Shown here piece after piece: positions 16,884 through 26,734 of a DNA stretch of 39,654 bases. The position numbers were made by a program, and so were the translations under genes. Source of the DNA: CAZBBB01 sp964490005 (lineage in GTDB: Bacteria; Planctomycetota; B15-G4); assembly GCA_964490005.1 (NCBI GenBank), contig CAZBBB010000022.1, positions 1 through 39,654 of the forward strand, read 5' to 3'. Under the pieces are notes generated by a model. The model did not search any database. It worked only from the letters and a program-made list of their open reading frames with translations, and was not told the DNA's origin. Within the stretch, counting starts at the first letter, position 1. Each line of letters begins with the position of its first letter.

Positions 16884-18479
16884 TCAGGGCACGGTCGAGG
16901 CCACCAGGTTCGACCAGGACGCGCCGCCCGGGGCCGCGGGATCGTTGATCGAGAACTGGTAGTAGGCCGTGAAGCCGCTCGGCGTGCCGGCGGGCCACGT
17001 AAAGGTGAACTCGAGCTCGCCGTCGAGTCCGGTCATCAGACCGTTGACGACCACGTCGGGGCTGGGCTTGAACTGGCCGGTGGTCGCGTCGATGTACACC
17101 GAGAAGCCGAGCAGCAGCGTCGCGCCCGCGATCGGCCGTGCCGACTCGAGATCGAGCCGCACCTCGGACTGCGCCACGAGACCGCCCTGGCCGTTGAGCC
17201 GCGGGATGCCGCTGACGCCGGGCAGGCCCGAACCCAGGTTCTCCCAGCGCCGCAGCGAGAGGCCGTAGACGCGACCGGCGCCCTCGCCGGGGGAACCCAC
17301 CGCGACATCGTGGTAGCCGTCGGCGTCGAGATCGCCGCCGAACGTGATCGCGGACCCGAAGTGCGCGCCGGCAACCGCGCCATGCACGGTGTGCAGCACG
17401 GCGCCGCTCGCGCCGGAGTAGACATGGAGCGTGCCGGCGTCGTCGCCGTGCGCGTCGGCGAAGGGCTCGCCGACCGCCACGTCGAGGACGCCGTCGCCGT
17501 CGATGTCGCCCGCGGCCGCGACGATCAGGCCGAAGCCGCTGCCCGTGACGCCGCCGGTGAAGGCGTGCAGCAGCGTGCCGTCGGCGCCCGAGTGCAGCCG
17601 GGCCGATCCCGGCGCCGTGGGCTGTCCCTGCGCGTCGCGCGGATCGATGCCCACGAGCAGGTCGAGGATGCCGTCGTCGTCGATGTCGCCCACGAGGGCG
17701 ACGCTGGTGCCGAGCCCGTCGCCGACGAGCGCGTAGCGCAGACTGAAGTCGGTGCGCGAGCGCACCTCGACGCGGCCCGCGCCGGGCCCGACCGTGGCTC
17801 CGACGATGACGTCGCCCTGGTTGTCGCCCTTGATGACGTCGTCGACGTCGATGTCGAGCGAGCTGCCGAGGCGGTCGCCGGCCGCCCCGCCGTGCAGCGT
17901 CGAGATCGGCGCGCCGCTGCCGCCGGAGAAGAACGTCACGCTGCCGGAGCCGGCGCCGTTGACGTCGGCTTCGGGGGCGCCGACCGCCAGGTCGGCCTGG
18001 CCGTCGGCGTCGAGGTCGCCCGCTCCCGCCACCGCGTGGCCGAAGCGGTCGCCCGCCGCCGAGCCGTGCAGCGTGCGGATCGTGGAGCCGTCGAGTCCGG
18101 AGACGATGCGCACGTAGCCCGCGCCGTTGCCCGGGGCGCCGACGGCGAGGTCGGGCCGCCCGTCGCCGTTGGCGTCGCCGACGCCGGCCACCGACCAGCC
18201 GAACAGGTCGCCCGCGGCCTCGCCCGCGAGCAGCAGCAGCGTCGCGCCGCTGCCGCCCGAGACGACGCGCGCGCCGCCGCGGTCTCCGGCCTCGTGCGGG
18301 GCGCCGACGATCAGGTCGCGCACGCCGTCGGCATCGATGTCGCCGGCGAGGCGCACGACGCCGTAGCCGTCTCCGGCCGCGCCGCCGCTCGTCGACGAGA
18401 GGACCGATTGGGCGCGCAGGGGCAGCGTCAGCGCGAGCAGGGCCGCGAACGCGGCGACGAAGGGCTTGGGGAGTGGCAT
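16884..18479 (-). CDS. Secreted FG-GAP beta-propeller protein
   Basis: 531 residues from the chosen ATG. The signal peptide is MPLPKPFVAAFAALLALTLP followed by LRAQ. An in-frame TTG at 18497 would add six residues but is less likely. About seven FG-GAP units follow, each with DxDxDGxxDLxVGAP-type calcium-binding loops (for example GDIDADGVRDLIVGAP, GDANGDGRPDLAVGAP). The last 115 residues (from about GSGLPGVSGIPRLNG) form a separate beta-rich module found at the C-terminus of many secreted planctomycete proteins. The role is unknown: such propellers often bind ligands or cell-surface partners. It lies downstream of the sigma factor gene on the same strand with a 72-base gap, so the two are probably one operon. 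Confidence 0.88.
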   Translation of the reverse strand: MPLPKPFVAAFAALLALTLPLRAQSVLSSTSGGAAGDGYGVVRLAGDIDADGVRDLIVGAPHEAGDRGGARVVSGGSGATLLLLAGEAAGDLFGWSVAGVGDANGDGRPDLAVGAPGNGAGYVRIVSGLDGSTIRTLHGSAAGDRFGHAVAGAGDLDADGQADLAVGAPEADVNGAGSGSVTFFSGGSGAPISTLHGGAAGDRLGSSLDIDVDDVIKGDNQGDVIVGATVGPGAGRVEVRSRTDFSLRYALVGDGLGTSVALVGDIDDDGILDLLVGIDPRDAQGQPTAPGSARLHSGADGTLLHAFTGGVTGSGFGLIVAAAGDIDGDGVLDVAVGEPFADAHGDDAGTLHVYSGASGAVLHTVHGAVAGAHFGSAITFGGDLDADGYHDVAVGSPGEGAGRVYGLSLRRWENLGSGLPGVSGIPRLNGQGGLVAQSEVRLDLESARPIAGATLLLGFSVYIDATTGQFKPSPDVVVNGLMTGLDGELEFTFTWPAGTPSGFTAYYQFSINDPAAPGGASWSNLVASTVP

Positions 18480-18551
18480 CGCGAGGGTGTCCGTCAAGGA
18501 GTCGAGTCGGGGGTGTGTCGAACGCGAATCAGGCGAGTTGCGGCGTCTCCG

Positions 18552-19313
18552 TCAGGTCGGCGGGTCGGTGCGCGCCGCCAGCGAGCGCGCCTCGCTCACG
18601 GCGCGCTGCAGGGCCTTGCGCGCCGCGTCGTACTCCAGGCCCAGCTCCGCCGCGATGGCGCCGATCGAGAGGCCCTTGAGGTGCAGGCCGAGCAGCTTGC
18701 GTTCGCGCTCGGTCATGCGCAGCAGCACGAGGATCAGCCGTTCGCGCTCCTCGCGCCGGATGGCGTCGGGAAGCACGCCCTGCTCGGCGCCCGGCCCCGG
18801 GATCTCGGAGAGTTCGGCCTCGACGCGACGGCGCTCGCCGCGCTCGGGGCCGTCCATCGAACGGGCCCGGCTGGCCGCCTTCCACTGCAGGCGCTGCGCG
18901 AACAGGGCCTTGAACTGGCCCTCCGACTCGAAGCGCAGGGAGGCGAAGTCGCTCCAGACGTCGCCGAAGACCGACATGACGAGATCGCCGGTATCGAGGA
19001 AGTGCCGCAACTTGCTGCTGTAGGCCATCGAGGTGTGTCCCATGTGCATCAGGTCGATCAGGAAGTGCGCCAGGAATTCGTCCGCGAGGCGCCGGCTGCG
19101 CGGCATGGCCGCGTGCACCTCCGCCAGCACCGCGTCGCGCATCGACATGCCCGCGTCGAGACGCTCCCGGAGCGCGCGCTGCGCCTCGGGGCTCGAGAGC
19201 AGCCGCTCGCTGGCCGGCCCGAGCCGGGTGGCGGCGAACTCGACGGCGGCCTGCCCGGCGAGGTCGCGCGGCGACTCGTCGGAGCGTCGTGACGGAGGCG
19301 ACATGGCGTGCAT
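18552..19313 (-). CDS. ECF-type RNA polymerase sigma factor
   Basis: 253 residues from ATG 19313. ATG 19304, three codons in, is equally possible, and neither has a clear ribosome site. Sigma region 2 covers about residues 85-165, with LRHFLDTGDLVMSVFGDVW resembling the DTxDLVQ...W core. Region 4 is at about 200-248, with LLGLHLKGLSIGAIAAELGL as the helix-turn-helix. The linker is enriched in charged residues. No anti-sigma factor gene is nearby. The adjacent Ser/Thr kinase is the more likely controller, as in ECF groups linked to such kinases. The nearest upstream element is the palindrome at 19432-19481. Confidence 0.82.
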   Translation of the reverse strand: MHAMSPPSRRSDESPRDLAGQAAVEFAATRLGPASERLLSSPEAQRALRERLDAGMSMRDAVLAEVHAAMPRSRRLADEFLAHFLIDLMHMGHTSMAYSSKLRHFLDTGDLVMSVFGDVWSDFASLRFESEGQFKALFAQRLQWKAASRARSMDGPERGERRRVEAELSEIPGPGAEQGVLPDAIRREERERLILVLLRMTERERKLLGLHLKGLSIGAIAAELGLEYDAARKALQRAVSEARSLAARTDPPT

Positions 19314-19431
19314 GCTTCGGTTCGATCGGCGCGAGGGTGCGTGCTGGAGGGCAAGCCTACACCCGACTCGCCGTCGCGGGGGGGCGGACCAGAGACGGCG
19401 TCCATGCATCCTCCAGCGCGCGCCGAGCCAC

Positions 19432-19481
19432 CGACCGGACAGGAAAAATCTGCGCGTCCGCGGATTTTTCCTGTCCGGTCG
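19432..19481. repeat. Long perfect palindrome built on the repeated 18-mer
   Basis: The arms GACCGGACAGGAAAAATC (19433-19450) and its exact reverse complement (19463-19480) extend by one further outer pair. The 12-base centre can pair as well, giving a 23-bp stem with one G-T wobble and a CGTC tetraloop. A5 and T5 tracts flank the central GC stem on either side, so it could be a bidirectional terminator between the DoxX-end transcript and the sigma gene. It could also be a REP-like or operator element. Confidence 0.85.
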
Positions 19482-19548
19482 AGAGGCGCGTTCGCGCTTT
19501 CCGGATCGACGCGGAGCCGTGGCGCGCCGTCCTGCGATCGGCGCACCT

Positions 19549-19598
19549 CTCGTCCGACGGAGCCGAGGGCCTGGCAACAAACCGGCTCGGCGGACGAG
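19549..19598. other. Two-part stem-loop, possible structured RNA
   Basis: CTCGTCCG (19549-19556) pairs with CGGACGAG (19591-19598), and GAGCCG (19560-19565) pairs with CGGCTC (19583-19588). They are separated by a small internal loop and close a 17-base loop containing GGCAACAAAC. The fold is possible on both strands. No known riboswitch family was recognised. Confidence 0.4.
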
Positions 19599-19608
19599 AC
19601 TCCTGTGG

Positions 19609-19652
19609 GGGGGCTGTCCGGGCCTGACGGTGCCCGGGCGGCCCCCTTCTTT
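19609..19652 (+). terminator. 15-bp hairpin with T-rich tail, terminator-like
   Basis: 19609-19623 pairs with 19632-19646 (13 Watson-Crick and two G-T pairs, 8-base loop), followed by TTCTTTC. It reads as an intrinsic terminator on the plus strand, although no plus-strand gene is upstream. On the minus strand it lies 24 bases past the DoxX-like stop and could cap that mRNA. Confidence 0.4.
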
Positions 19653-19669
19653 CGGGGGCGCGGGCCGAT

Positions 19670-20146
19670 TCAGGAGCGGGCGGGGAACAGCGCCGGCCGC
19701 AGCGCGGGGCCGGCGGGCCGCAGCGCGAGCGCCAGCAGCGCGAGCAGCATGAGCGCGGCGTTCTGTCCCAGCTTGCCGCAGGCGTTCACGACGCCCGAGC
19801 CGCAGCCGCAGTCGAAGGCCTGCTCGCACAGCGGGCGGCCGGTCGCGTCGGCCAGCCCGCCCGCACGCTCGAAGATGGCGAAGGTGAAGACGGCCAGCAG
19901 CGCCAGCAGCAGCAGCGCGTTGCCCCGCACGGCGACGCCCAGCACGAGCAGCAGGCCGCACCAGACCTCGAAGAACGGGAGCAGCGCCGCGAGCAGGGTC
20001 AGCAGTTCGGGGGCGGTGTCGGCCACGACGCCGAACTGGCGCACGGCCTTCAGGAAGGCGACGGGGTCGGCGATCTTGAGCGCGCCGAGCCACAGGAACG
20101 TCGCCCCCAGCCCGACGCGCGCCGCGAAGGAGAGCGCGGCGCTCAT
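19670..20146 (-). CDS. DoxX/MauE-like redox-associated membrane protein
   Basis: 158 residues, about four membrane helices. FLWLGALKIADPVAFLKAV is typical of the DoxX/MauE family start. A loop carries Cys107, Cys113, Cys115 and Cys123 (CEQAFDCGCG, then NACGK), which suggests a thiol or metal-linked redox role as in MauE-type proteins. The ATG overlaps the rhodanese stop by four bases, so it is translationally coupled to it. Together they suggest membrane-linked sulfur or thiol chemistry, but the substrate is unknown. Confidence 0.8.
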   Translation of the reverse strand: MSAALSFAARVGLGATFLWLGALKIADPVAFLKAVRQFGVVADTAPELLTLLAALLPFFEVWCGLLLVLGVAVRGNALLLLALLAVFTFAIFERAGGLADATGRPLCEQAFDCGCGSGVVNACGKLGQNAALMLLALLALALRPAGPALRPALFPARS

Positions 20147-20802
20147 CGTCCTTCCGCCCCGGACAGCTCGCCGCTGCCGCGCGCGCCGCGCTCGAGCGGC
20201 AGGCCGGCCGCGCGCCACTCCTCGACGCCGCCGACGTAGACCGACAGCACCGAAGGGTCGGGCAGGAACTGCGCCAGCATCGTCGCGGCGAACTCGCTGT
20301 CCTCGCAGTTGCCGCCGTTGCAGTACACCACGACCGCGAGCGCGCCCGGCACGGCCGTGAGCACCTCCGCCAGGTGCCGTTCGGGGCGGTAGTGGTCGAA
20401 GACCCACGCGCCCGGGATGTGCCCGGCGGCGTACTCCTCTTCGCGCCGCGCGTCGATGAACACGTGCGCGCCGGCCAGGTGCAGCTCGCTCTCGTGCAGG
20501 GCGCGGGCCTCGTCCAGGCCGATGCCCTTGAGCCCGCGCGCCGCCAGCCGCTCCAACGCGTGGGCGACGACCTCGGGCAGGCCGCCGTGATCGTGGTCGA
20601 CGCCGACCGCGGGCGGGGCCGCCGGGTTCGCGGGCGGCGCGGGTGCCGCAGGCGGCGCGGCCGCCGCCGTCGGCGCCGCCGGGAAGTAGTCGCGGCCGAG
20701 CGTCAGCCCTTCGGGGCTCAGGGCGTTGCCCGCCAGCGCCAGCAGCACGCCCGCGCCGCCGACGAGCAGCGCCTCGGTCGCCGTCGTGATCGTCGTCCTC
20801 AC
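20143..20802 (-). CDS. Membrane-anchored rhodanese-domain protein
   Basis: 219 residues. An N-terminal hydrophobic segment (about 9-27) is followed by an Ala/Pro-rich linker (41-66) and a rhodanese domain from about 90. That domain has FIDARREEEYAAGHIPGAW and the active-site loop CNGGNCEDSEF, with Cys161. The loop has the right length for sulfurtransferases but a CNGGNC sequence instead of the basic CRxGxR, as in several membrane-anchored rhodaneses. Most of the protein is probably periplasmic. GTG start, four bases after the upstream methyltransferase stop. The DoxX/MauE-like gene follows directly. Confidence 0.83.
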   Translation of the reverse strand: MRTTITTATEALLVGGAGVLLALAGNALSPEGLTLGRDYFPAAPTAAAAPPAAPAPPANPAAPPAVGVDHDHGGLPEVVAHALERLAARGLKGIGLDEARALHESELHLAGAHVFIDARREEEYAAGHIPGAWVFDHYRPERHLAEVLTAVPGALAVVVYCNGGNCEDSEFAATMLAQFLPDPSVLSVYVGGVEEWRAAGLPLERGARGSGELSGAEGR

Positions 20803-20806
20803 GGGC

Positions 20807-21535
20807 TCATTGTCGCCTGCGAGGCGCCGACGCGACAGGCCGTGCGCGGCCCTCGAACAACCAGGCGCTGAAGCGCGGGCCGGGCATGTAGCCGGTCGCC
20901 AGCGCCTCGATCGAGAAACCCGCCTCCGCGATCAGGCGATCGACCGGCAGCCGCAGCCGGCAGCCGCCGAAGACCAGCCGCTGCAGGGGCTCGAGCCGGC
21001 GCTGCCAGGCGGCCACGTCGGCGTCGGGCGAGAGGCCGTGCTCGACGAAGCGCAGTTCGCCGCCGGGCCGCAGCAGCCGATGCGCCTCGGCCAGCGCCGC
21101 GCGCGGGTCGGGGATCGTGCACAGCGACCAGGTCGTGAGCACGGCGTCGGCGCTGCCGTCGGGCAAGGCGATGCGCTGCGCGTCGCCGCCGACGAACTCC
21201 ACCTCGGCCGCGACGGCCCGCGCCGCGCCGGCGCCGGCCGTCGCTGCGGGCGACGGCGCGCCGCCCTCGCGGGCCGCGCGGAAGGCCGCGATGCGTCCGC
21301 TGCGTTCGGCCAGGTGCCGCCCCGTCGAGCGCGCGCCGTCCACGACCGGGTCGACGGCCAGCACGCGCCGCACGGCGAGCGGGTAGTGGGGCAGGTTGAG
21401 CCCCGATCCGAAGCCGATCTCGACGACCGTGCCCGACAGGCCGGCCGCGGCGCGCGCCCGGCGCGCGGCGTGCTCCTCGCCCGCCAGACCCTTGTCGACC
21501 AGCCGCGGCAGCAGCCGCCCGCGCCACAGGCTCAT
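20807..21535 (-). CDS. Class I SAM-dependent methyltransferase
   Basis: 242 residues. The SAM site is VVEIGFGSGLNLPHYP (motif I), followed by VLAVDPV, GDAQRIALPDGSADAV and LLRPGGELRFVEHG. The arrangement is that of UbiE/METTL7-like enzymes acting on small or lipid substrates. An Ala/Gly-rich insertion lies between motifs I and II. It follows gcvPB by 16 bases and precedes the rhodanese gene by four, so it is probably read through from the glycine cleavage operon. The substrate is not evident. Confidence 0.82.
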   Translation of the reverse strand: MSLWRGRLLPRLVDKGLAGEEHAARRARAAAGLSGTVVEIGFGSGLNLPHYPLAVRRVLAVDPVVDGARSTGRHLAERSGRIAAFRAAREGGAPSPAATAGAGAARAVAAEVEFVGGDAQRIALPDGSADAVLTTWSLCTIPDPRAALAEAHRLLRPGGELRFVEHGLSPDADVAAWQRRLEPLQRLVFGGCRLRLPVDRLIAEAGFSIEALATGYMPGPRFSAWLFEGRARPVASAPRRRQ

Positions 21536-21551
21536 CGCGCGGGCCCCCGCC

Positions 21552-23120
<1,569 letters not shown>

Positions 23121-23125
23121 GGTCG

Positions 23126-24466
23126 TCACTTGATGGTCCCCAGCGCGGCGACGAGTCGGTCGATCTCGTCCTTGGTGTTCATGTCGGTCACGGCGAGCAG
23201 CCAGCGGTTCTTCTGCCTGGCATCGATGCGGCCCAGATCGAAGCCGCCGAGGATGCCGTGCTTCTTGAGCAGCACCTTGTTGATCTTGCCGGCGGGCAGC
23301 GGCGTGCTGAGCGTGAACTCCTTGAAGTACGGCTGGCGGCCGTAGGTGAGCGACCAGCCGGGCAACTTGCAGATGGCCTGCGCGGCGTAGCGGGCGCGCG
23401 CCAGGTTCGTCAGGCCCAGTTCGCGGAAACCCTGCTTGCCGAGCAGCGCCATCCAGATCGTCGCGCGCAGCGCCATGAGCTGCTGGCTGGTGCAGATGTT
23501 GCTCGTGGCCTTGGCGCGGCGGATGTGCTGCTCGCGCGTCTGGAAGGTCAGCACGACGGCGCGGCGTCCCTGCGCGTCGGTCGTCTCGCCGGCGATGCGG
23601 GCCGGCATCTGGCGCACGTGATCCATGCGCGCGCAGAGGTAGCCGACGCCCGGGCCGCCGAACCAGGGCTTGTTGCCCATCGAGGTCGCCTCGCCGCAGA
23701 CCATGTCGGCGCCCTGCGCGCCCGGCGCCTCGAGCACCGAGAGCGAGATCGGGTCGGCGTTCACGACCGCGAGCGCGCCGTAGCCGTGCGCGGCGGCGCA
23801 CAGCGCGGTCACGTCCTCGACCACGCCGTAGAAGTTGGGGCTCTGGAAGACGAAGGCCGCCACGTCGGGGCCGCCCGCGCCCGCGTCGGGCGTCGCGCCG
23901 TCGGCGAGCGCCACGCTCTGCAGCTTGATGCCGAGACTCCCCAGATAGGTCGCGAGCGTGCCGCGCGCGTCGGGGTGCAGGCCCTCGCTCACCAGCACGC
24001 GCGTGGCCTCGGGCTTGAGGCGCAGCGCCATGAGCACGGCCTCGACCGTGGCCGTCGCGCCGTCGTAGAGCGAGGCGTTGGAGACCTGCATGCCGGTGAG
24101 CCGGCACATCATCGTCTGCCACTCGAGGATCGTCGTCAGCGTGCCCTGGCTGGCCTCGGGCTGGTACGGCGTGTAGGCCGTCCAGAACTCGGTGCGCGCG
24201 GCGAGGTTGTCGACCAGCGCCGGGCAGAAGTGCCGGTAGGCGCCCGCGCCGAGGAAGCTCGGATGATCGTCGGCCGCGACGTTCCTGTCGGCGAGCGACT
24301 TCAGCTCGCGAAGCAGGCCGTCCTCGGTGAGCGCCGGCTCGACGTCGAGCGGCCCCGGGTAGCGGCAGTCCTCGGGAATCGCCGACATGATCTCGTCGAC
24401 GCTGGCCTTGCCGATCACGGCGAGCATCGCCTTGCGATCGGCCTCGGTGTGCTGCACGTAGTGCAC
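23126..24466 (-). CDS. gcvPA: Glycine dehydrogenase (decarboxylating) subunit 1
   Basis: The other half of the split P-protein, 446 residues, the usual length. The start is HYVQHTEADRKAMLAVIG and family landmarks include AYTPYQPEASQGTLTTILEW and SLYDGATATVEAVLMALR. NKPWFGGPGVGYLCAR is also present. GTG start at 24466 with GGAG about ten bases before it. It lies between gcvH (62 bases upstream) and gcvPB (coupled). Confidence 0.96.
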   Translation of the reverse strand: MHYVQHTEADRKAMLAVIGKASVDEIMSAIPEDCRYPGPLDVEPALTEDGLLRELKSLADRNVAADDHPSFLGAGAYRHFCPALVDNLAARTEFWTAYTPYQPEASQGTLTTILEWQTMMCRLTGMQVSNASLYDGATATVEAVLMALRLKPEATRVLVSEGLHPDARGTLATYLGSLGIKLQSVALADGATPDAGAGGPDVAAFVFQSPNFYGVVEDVTALCAAAHGYGALAVVNADPISLSVLEAPGAQGADMVCGEATSMGNKPWFGGPGVGYLCARMDHVRQMPARIAGETTDAQGRRAVVLTFQTREQHIRRAKATSNICTSQQLMALRATIWMALLGKQGFRELGLTNLARARYAAQAICKLPGWSLTYGRQPYFKEFTLSTPLPAGKINKVLLKKHGILGGFDLGRIDARQKNRWLLAVTDMNTKDEIDRLVAALGTIK

Positions 24467-24528
24467 GGGAAGGAGTCTCCGGGTGTCGGGTGCGGGGATC
24501 GGCGCGGCGCGTCGGCCGCGCGTGCGGC

Positions 24529-24912
24529 TCAGCCGGCCTCGGCCACGAGCTTGTCGTAGGCGGCCGCGTCGATCAGGTGCGCGGGCGTGCCCTTGACCTT
24601 GACCTTGATCAGCCAGCCCTTGCCGTAGGGGTCGCTGTTGATCGTCGACAGGGCGTCGGTCAGCGAGGCGTTGACCTCGACGACCTCGCCGTCGACCGGG
24701 CTGTTGAGGTCGGAGACGGCCTTGACCGACTCGATCTCGCCGAAGCTCTTGCCGGCCGCGACCTTGGCGCCCACCTCGGGCAGGCCGAGGTAGACGAGGT
24801 CGGAGAGGCTGTGCGCGGCGTGGTCGGTGATGCCGATCGTGGCGATGCCGCCCGCGATGCGGGCCCACTCGTGCGAGGTCGTGTACTTGAGATCGGTGGG
24901 ATTGGCGTTCAT
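24529..24912 (-). CDS. gcvH: Glycine cleavage system H protein
   Basis: Lipoyl carrier that shuttles the aminomethyl group between P, T and L proteins. It has 127 residues, full length. Lipoyl-lysine Lys64 lies in FGEIESVKAVSDLNSPVDGE, and TSHEWARI marks the N-terminal fold. It sits between gcvT (29 bases) and gcvPA. Lipoylation would need a LipM/LplA and LipA, and a LipM-like gene is at 9032 in this window. Confidence 0.97.
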   Translation of the reverse strand: MNANPTDLKYTTSHEWARIAGGIATIGITDHAAHSLSDLVYLGLPEVGAKVAAGKSFGEIESVKAVSDLNSPVDGEVVEVNASLTDALSTINSDPYGKGWLIKVKVKGTPAHLIDAAAYDKLVAEAG

Positions 24913-24941
24913 GCCTGCAGGGGCTCCGGTCGTCGGGGGTT

Positions 24942-26045
<1,104 letters not shown>

Positions 26046-26131
26046 GGGCGCCCGTGCGGAAAGCCGCCCATGATCGGAGATCGGCGCGGGCCGCGCCAGA
26101 CCCTCTCGGGGGCGCGCCCGGGGCGCGGGCC

Positions 26132-26710
26132 TCAGCCTTCGCCGAAGAGCTTGCGCGCCTCGTCGTCCCAGTCGACGTCGGCGCCCGCGCCGGGCTGCAG
26201 GCGCGGCTGATCGCGGTGGCGCAGCCACTCGTCGCGCGAGGCGAAGTCGCCCCTCGGGCGCTGCCGGGCGTGGCGTCCGGCGGGCTCGGCCGCGCGCGAA
26301 CCTGGCCGCGGCTTCTGGTTCGACTCGATGATCACGCGATACTCGGTGCGCCGCGGGCCGCCGCCCTGCCGCGCGCGCAGCGAGTCGATGAAGTCGTCGG
26401 GGAAGCCTTCGAGCAGGTAGCGCGCCGGATCGGTGCTGCGCGCGCGCGCGAACCAGGTCGCGGCGCGCTGCAGGTCGTTCTCGCGGAAGCAGACCTTGCC
26501 GAGCAGCAGGTAGGCGTCGAAGGACTCGTGCCCGCTCGAGAGCGCTTCGCGCACGTGCCGGCCCGCGGTGCGGATGTGGCCCGAACGGTACGCGCGCCGG
26601 CCGCTCCACAGGTGGTAGCGGGCGCGCAGCGTGAGCAGCAGTCGGCGCAGCGGGAAGACGGGCATTCGCGACTCGCGGACGTCTCGGGAAGAGCGGTTCC
26701 GGGGCGGCAT
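26132..26710 (-). CDS. Small TPR-like protein, unknown function
   Basis: 192 residues from ATG 26710. An ATG at 26665 gives a shorter form, and neither start has a clear ribosome site. One or two TPR-like helical pairs (about 40-110, SFDAYLLLGKVCFREN and ATWFARARSTDPARYLL) are followed by a basic, low-complexity tail and an acidic end. No enzyme motif is seen. It is upstream of gcvT on the same strand with an 86-base gap, so co-transcription is possible. Confidence 0.6.
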   Translation of the reverse strand: MPPRNRSSRDVRESRMPVFPLRRLLLTLRARYHLWSGRRAYRSGHIRTAGRHVREALSSGHESFDAYLLLGKVCFRENDLQRAATWFARARSTDPARYLLEGFPDDFIDSLRARQGGGPRRTEYRVIIESNQKPRPGSRAAEPAGRHARQRPRGDFASRDEWLRHRDQPRLQPGAGADVDWDDEARKLFGEG

Positions 26711-26734
26711 CCTAGCACGCGCCCGGCGAGGCGG

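Larger units (their letters stand above)
19314..19669. other. 356-base gene-free region with three potential stem-loops
   Basis: No convincing protein gene is present between the sigma factor start and the DoxX-like stop. Open frames here are short and overlap neighbours. It holds the 18-base palindrome (19432-19481), a two-part stem (19549-19598) and a 15-bp GC-rich stem with a T-rich tail (19609-19652). The 130 bases next to the sigma start contain no promoter I can name. Confidence 0.7.

Noticed and set aside
17310..19292. Plus-strand frame of 660 codons antisense to the FG-GAP and sigma genes
   Set aside because: No motif. The minus-strand genes show calcium loops and a sigma region 4.
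19058..19546. Short frames across the 18-mer palindrome giving peptides such as DRTGKI and ADFSCPV
   Set aside because: These are translations of the repeated DNA element itself. Their recurrence reflects DNA repeats, not protein conservation.
26046..26131. Possible glycine riboswitch upstream of gcvT
   Set aside because: The 86-base gap is too short and lacks the conserved glycine aptamer core sequences. It shows only GC-rich self-complementary runs.
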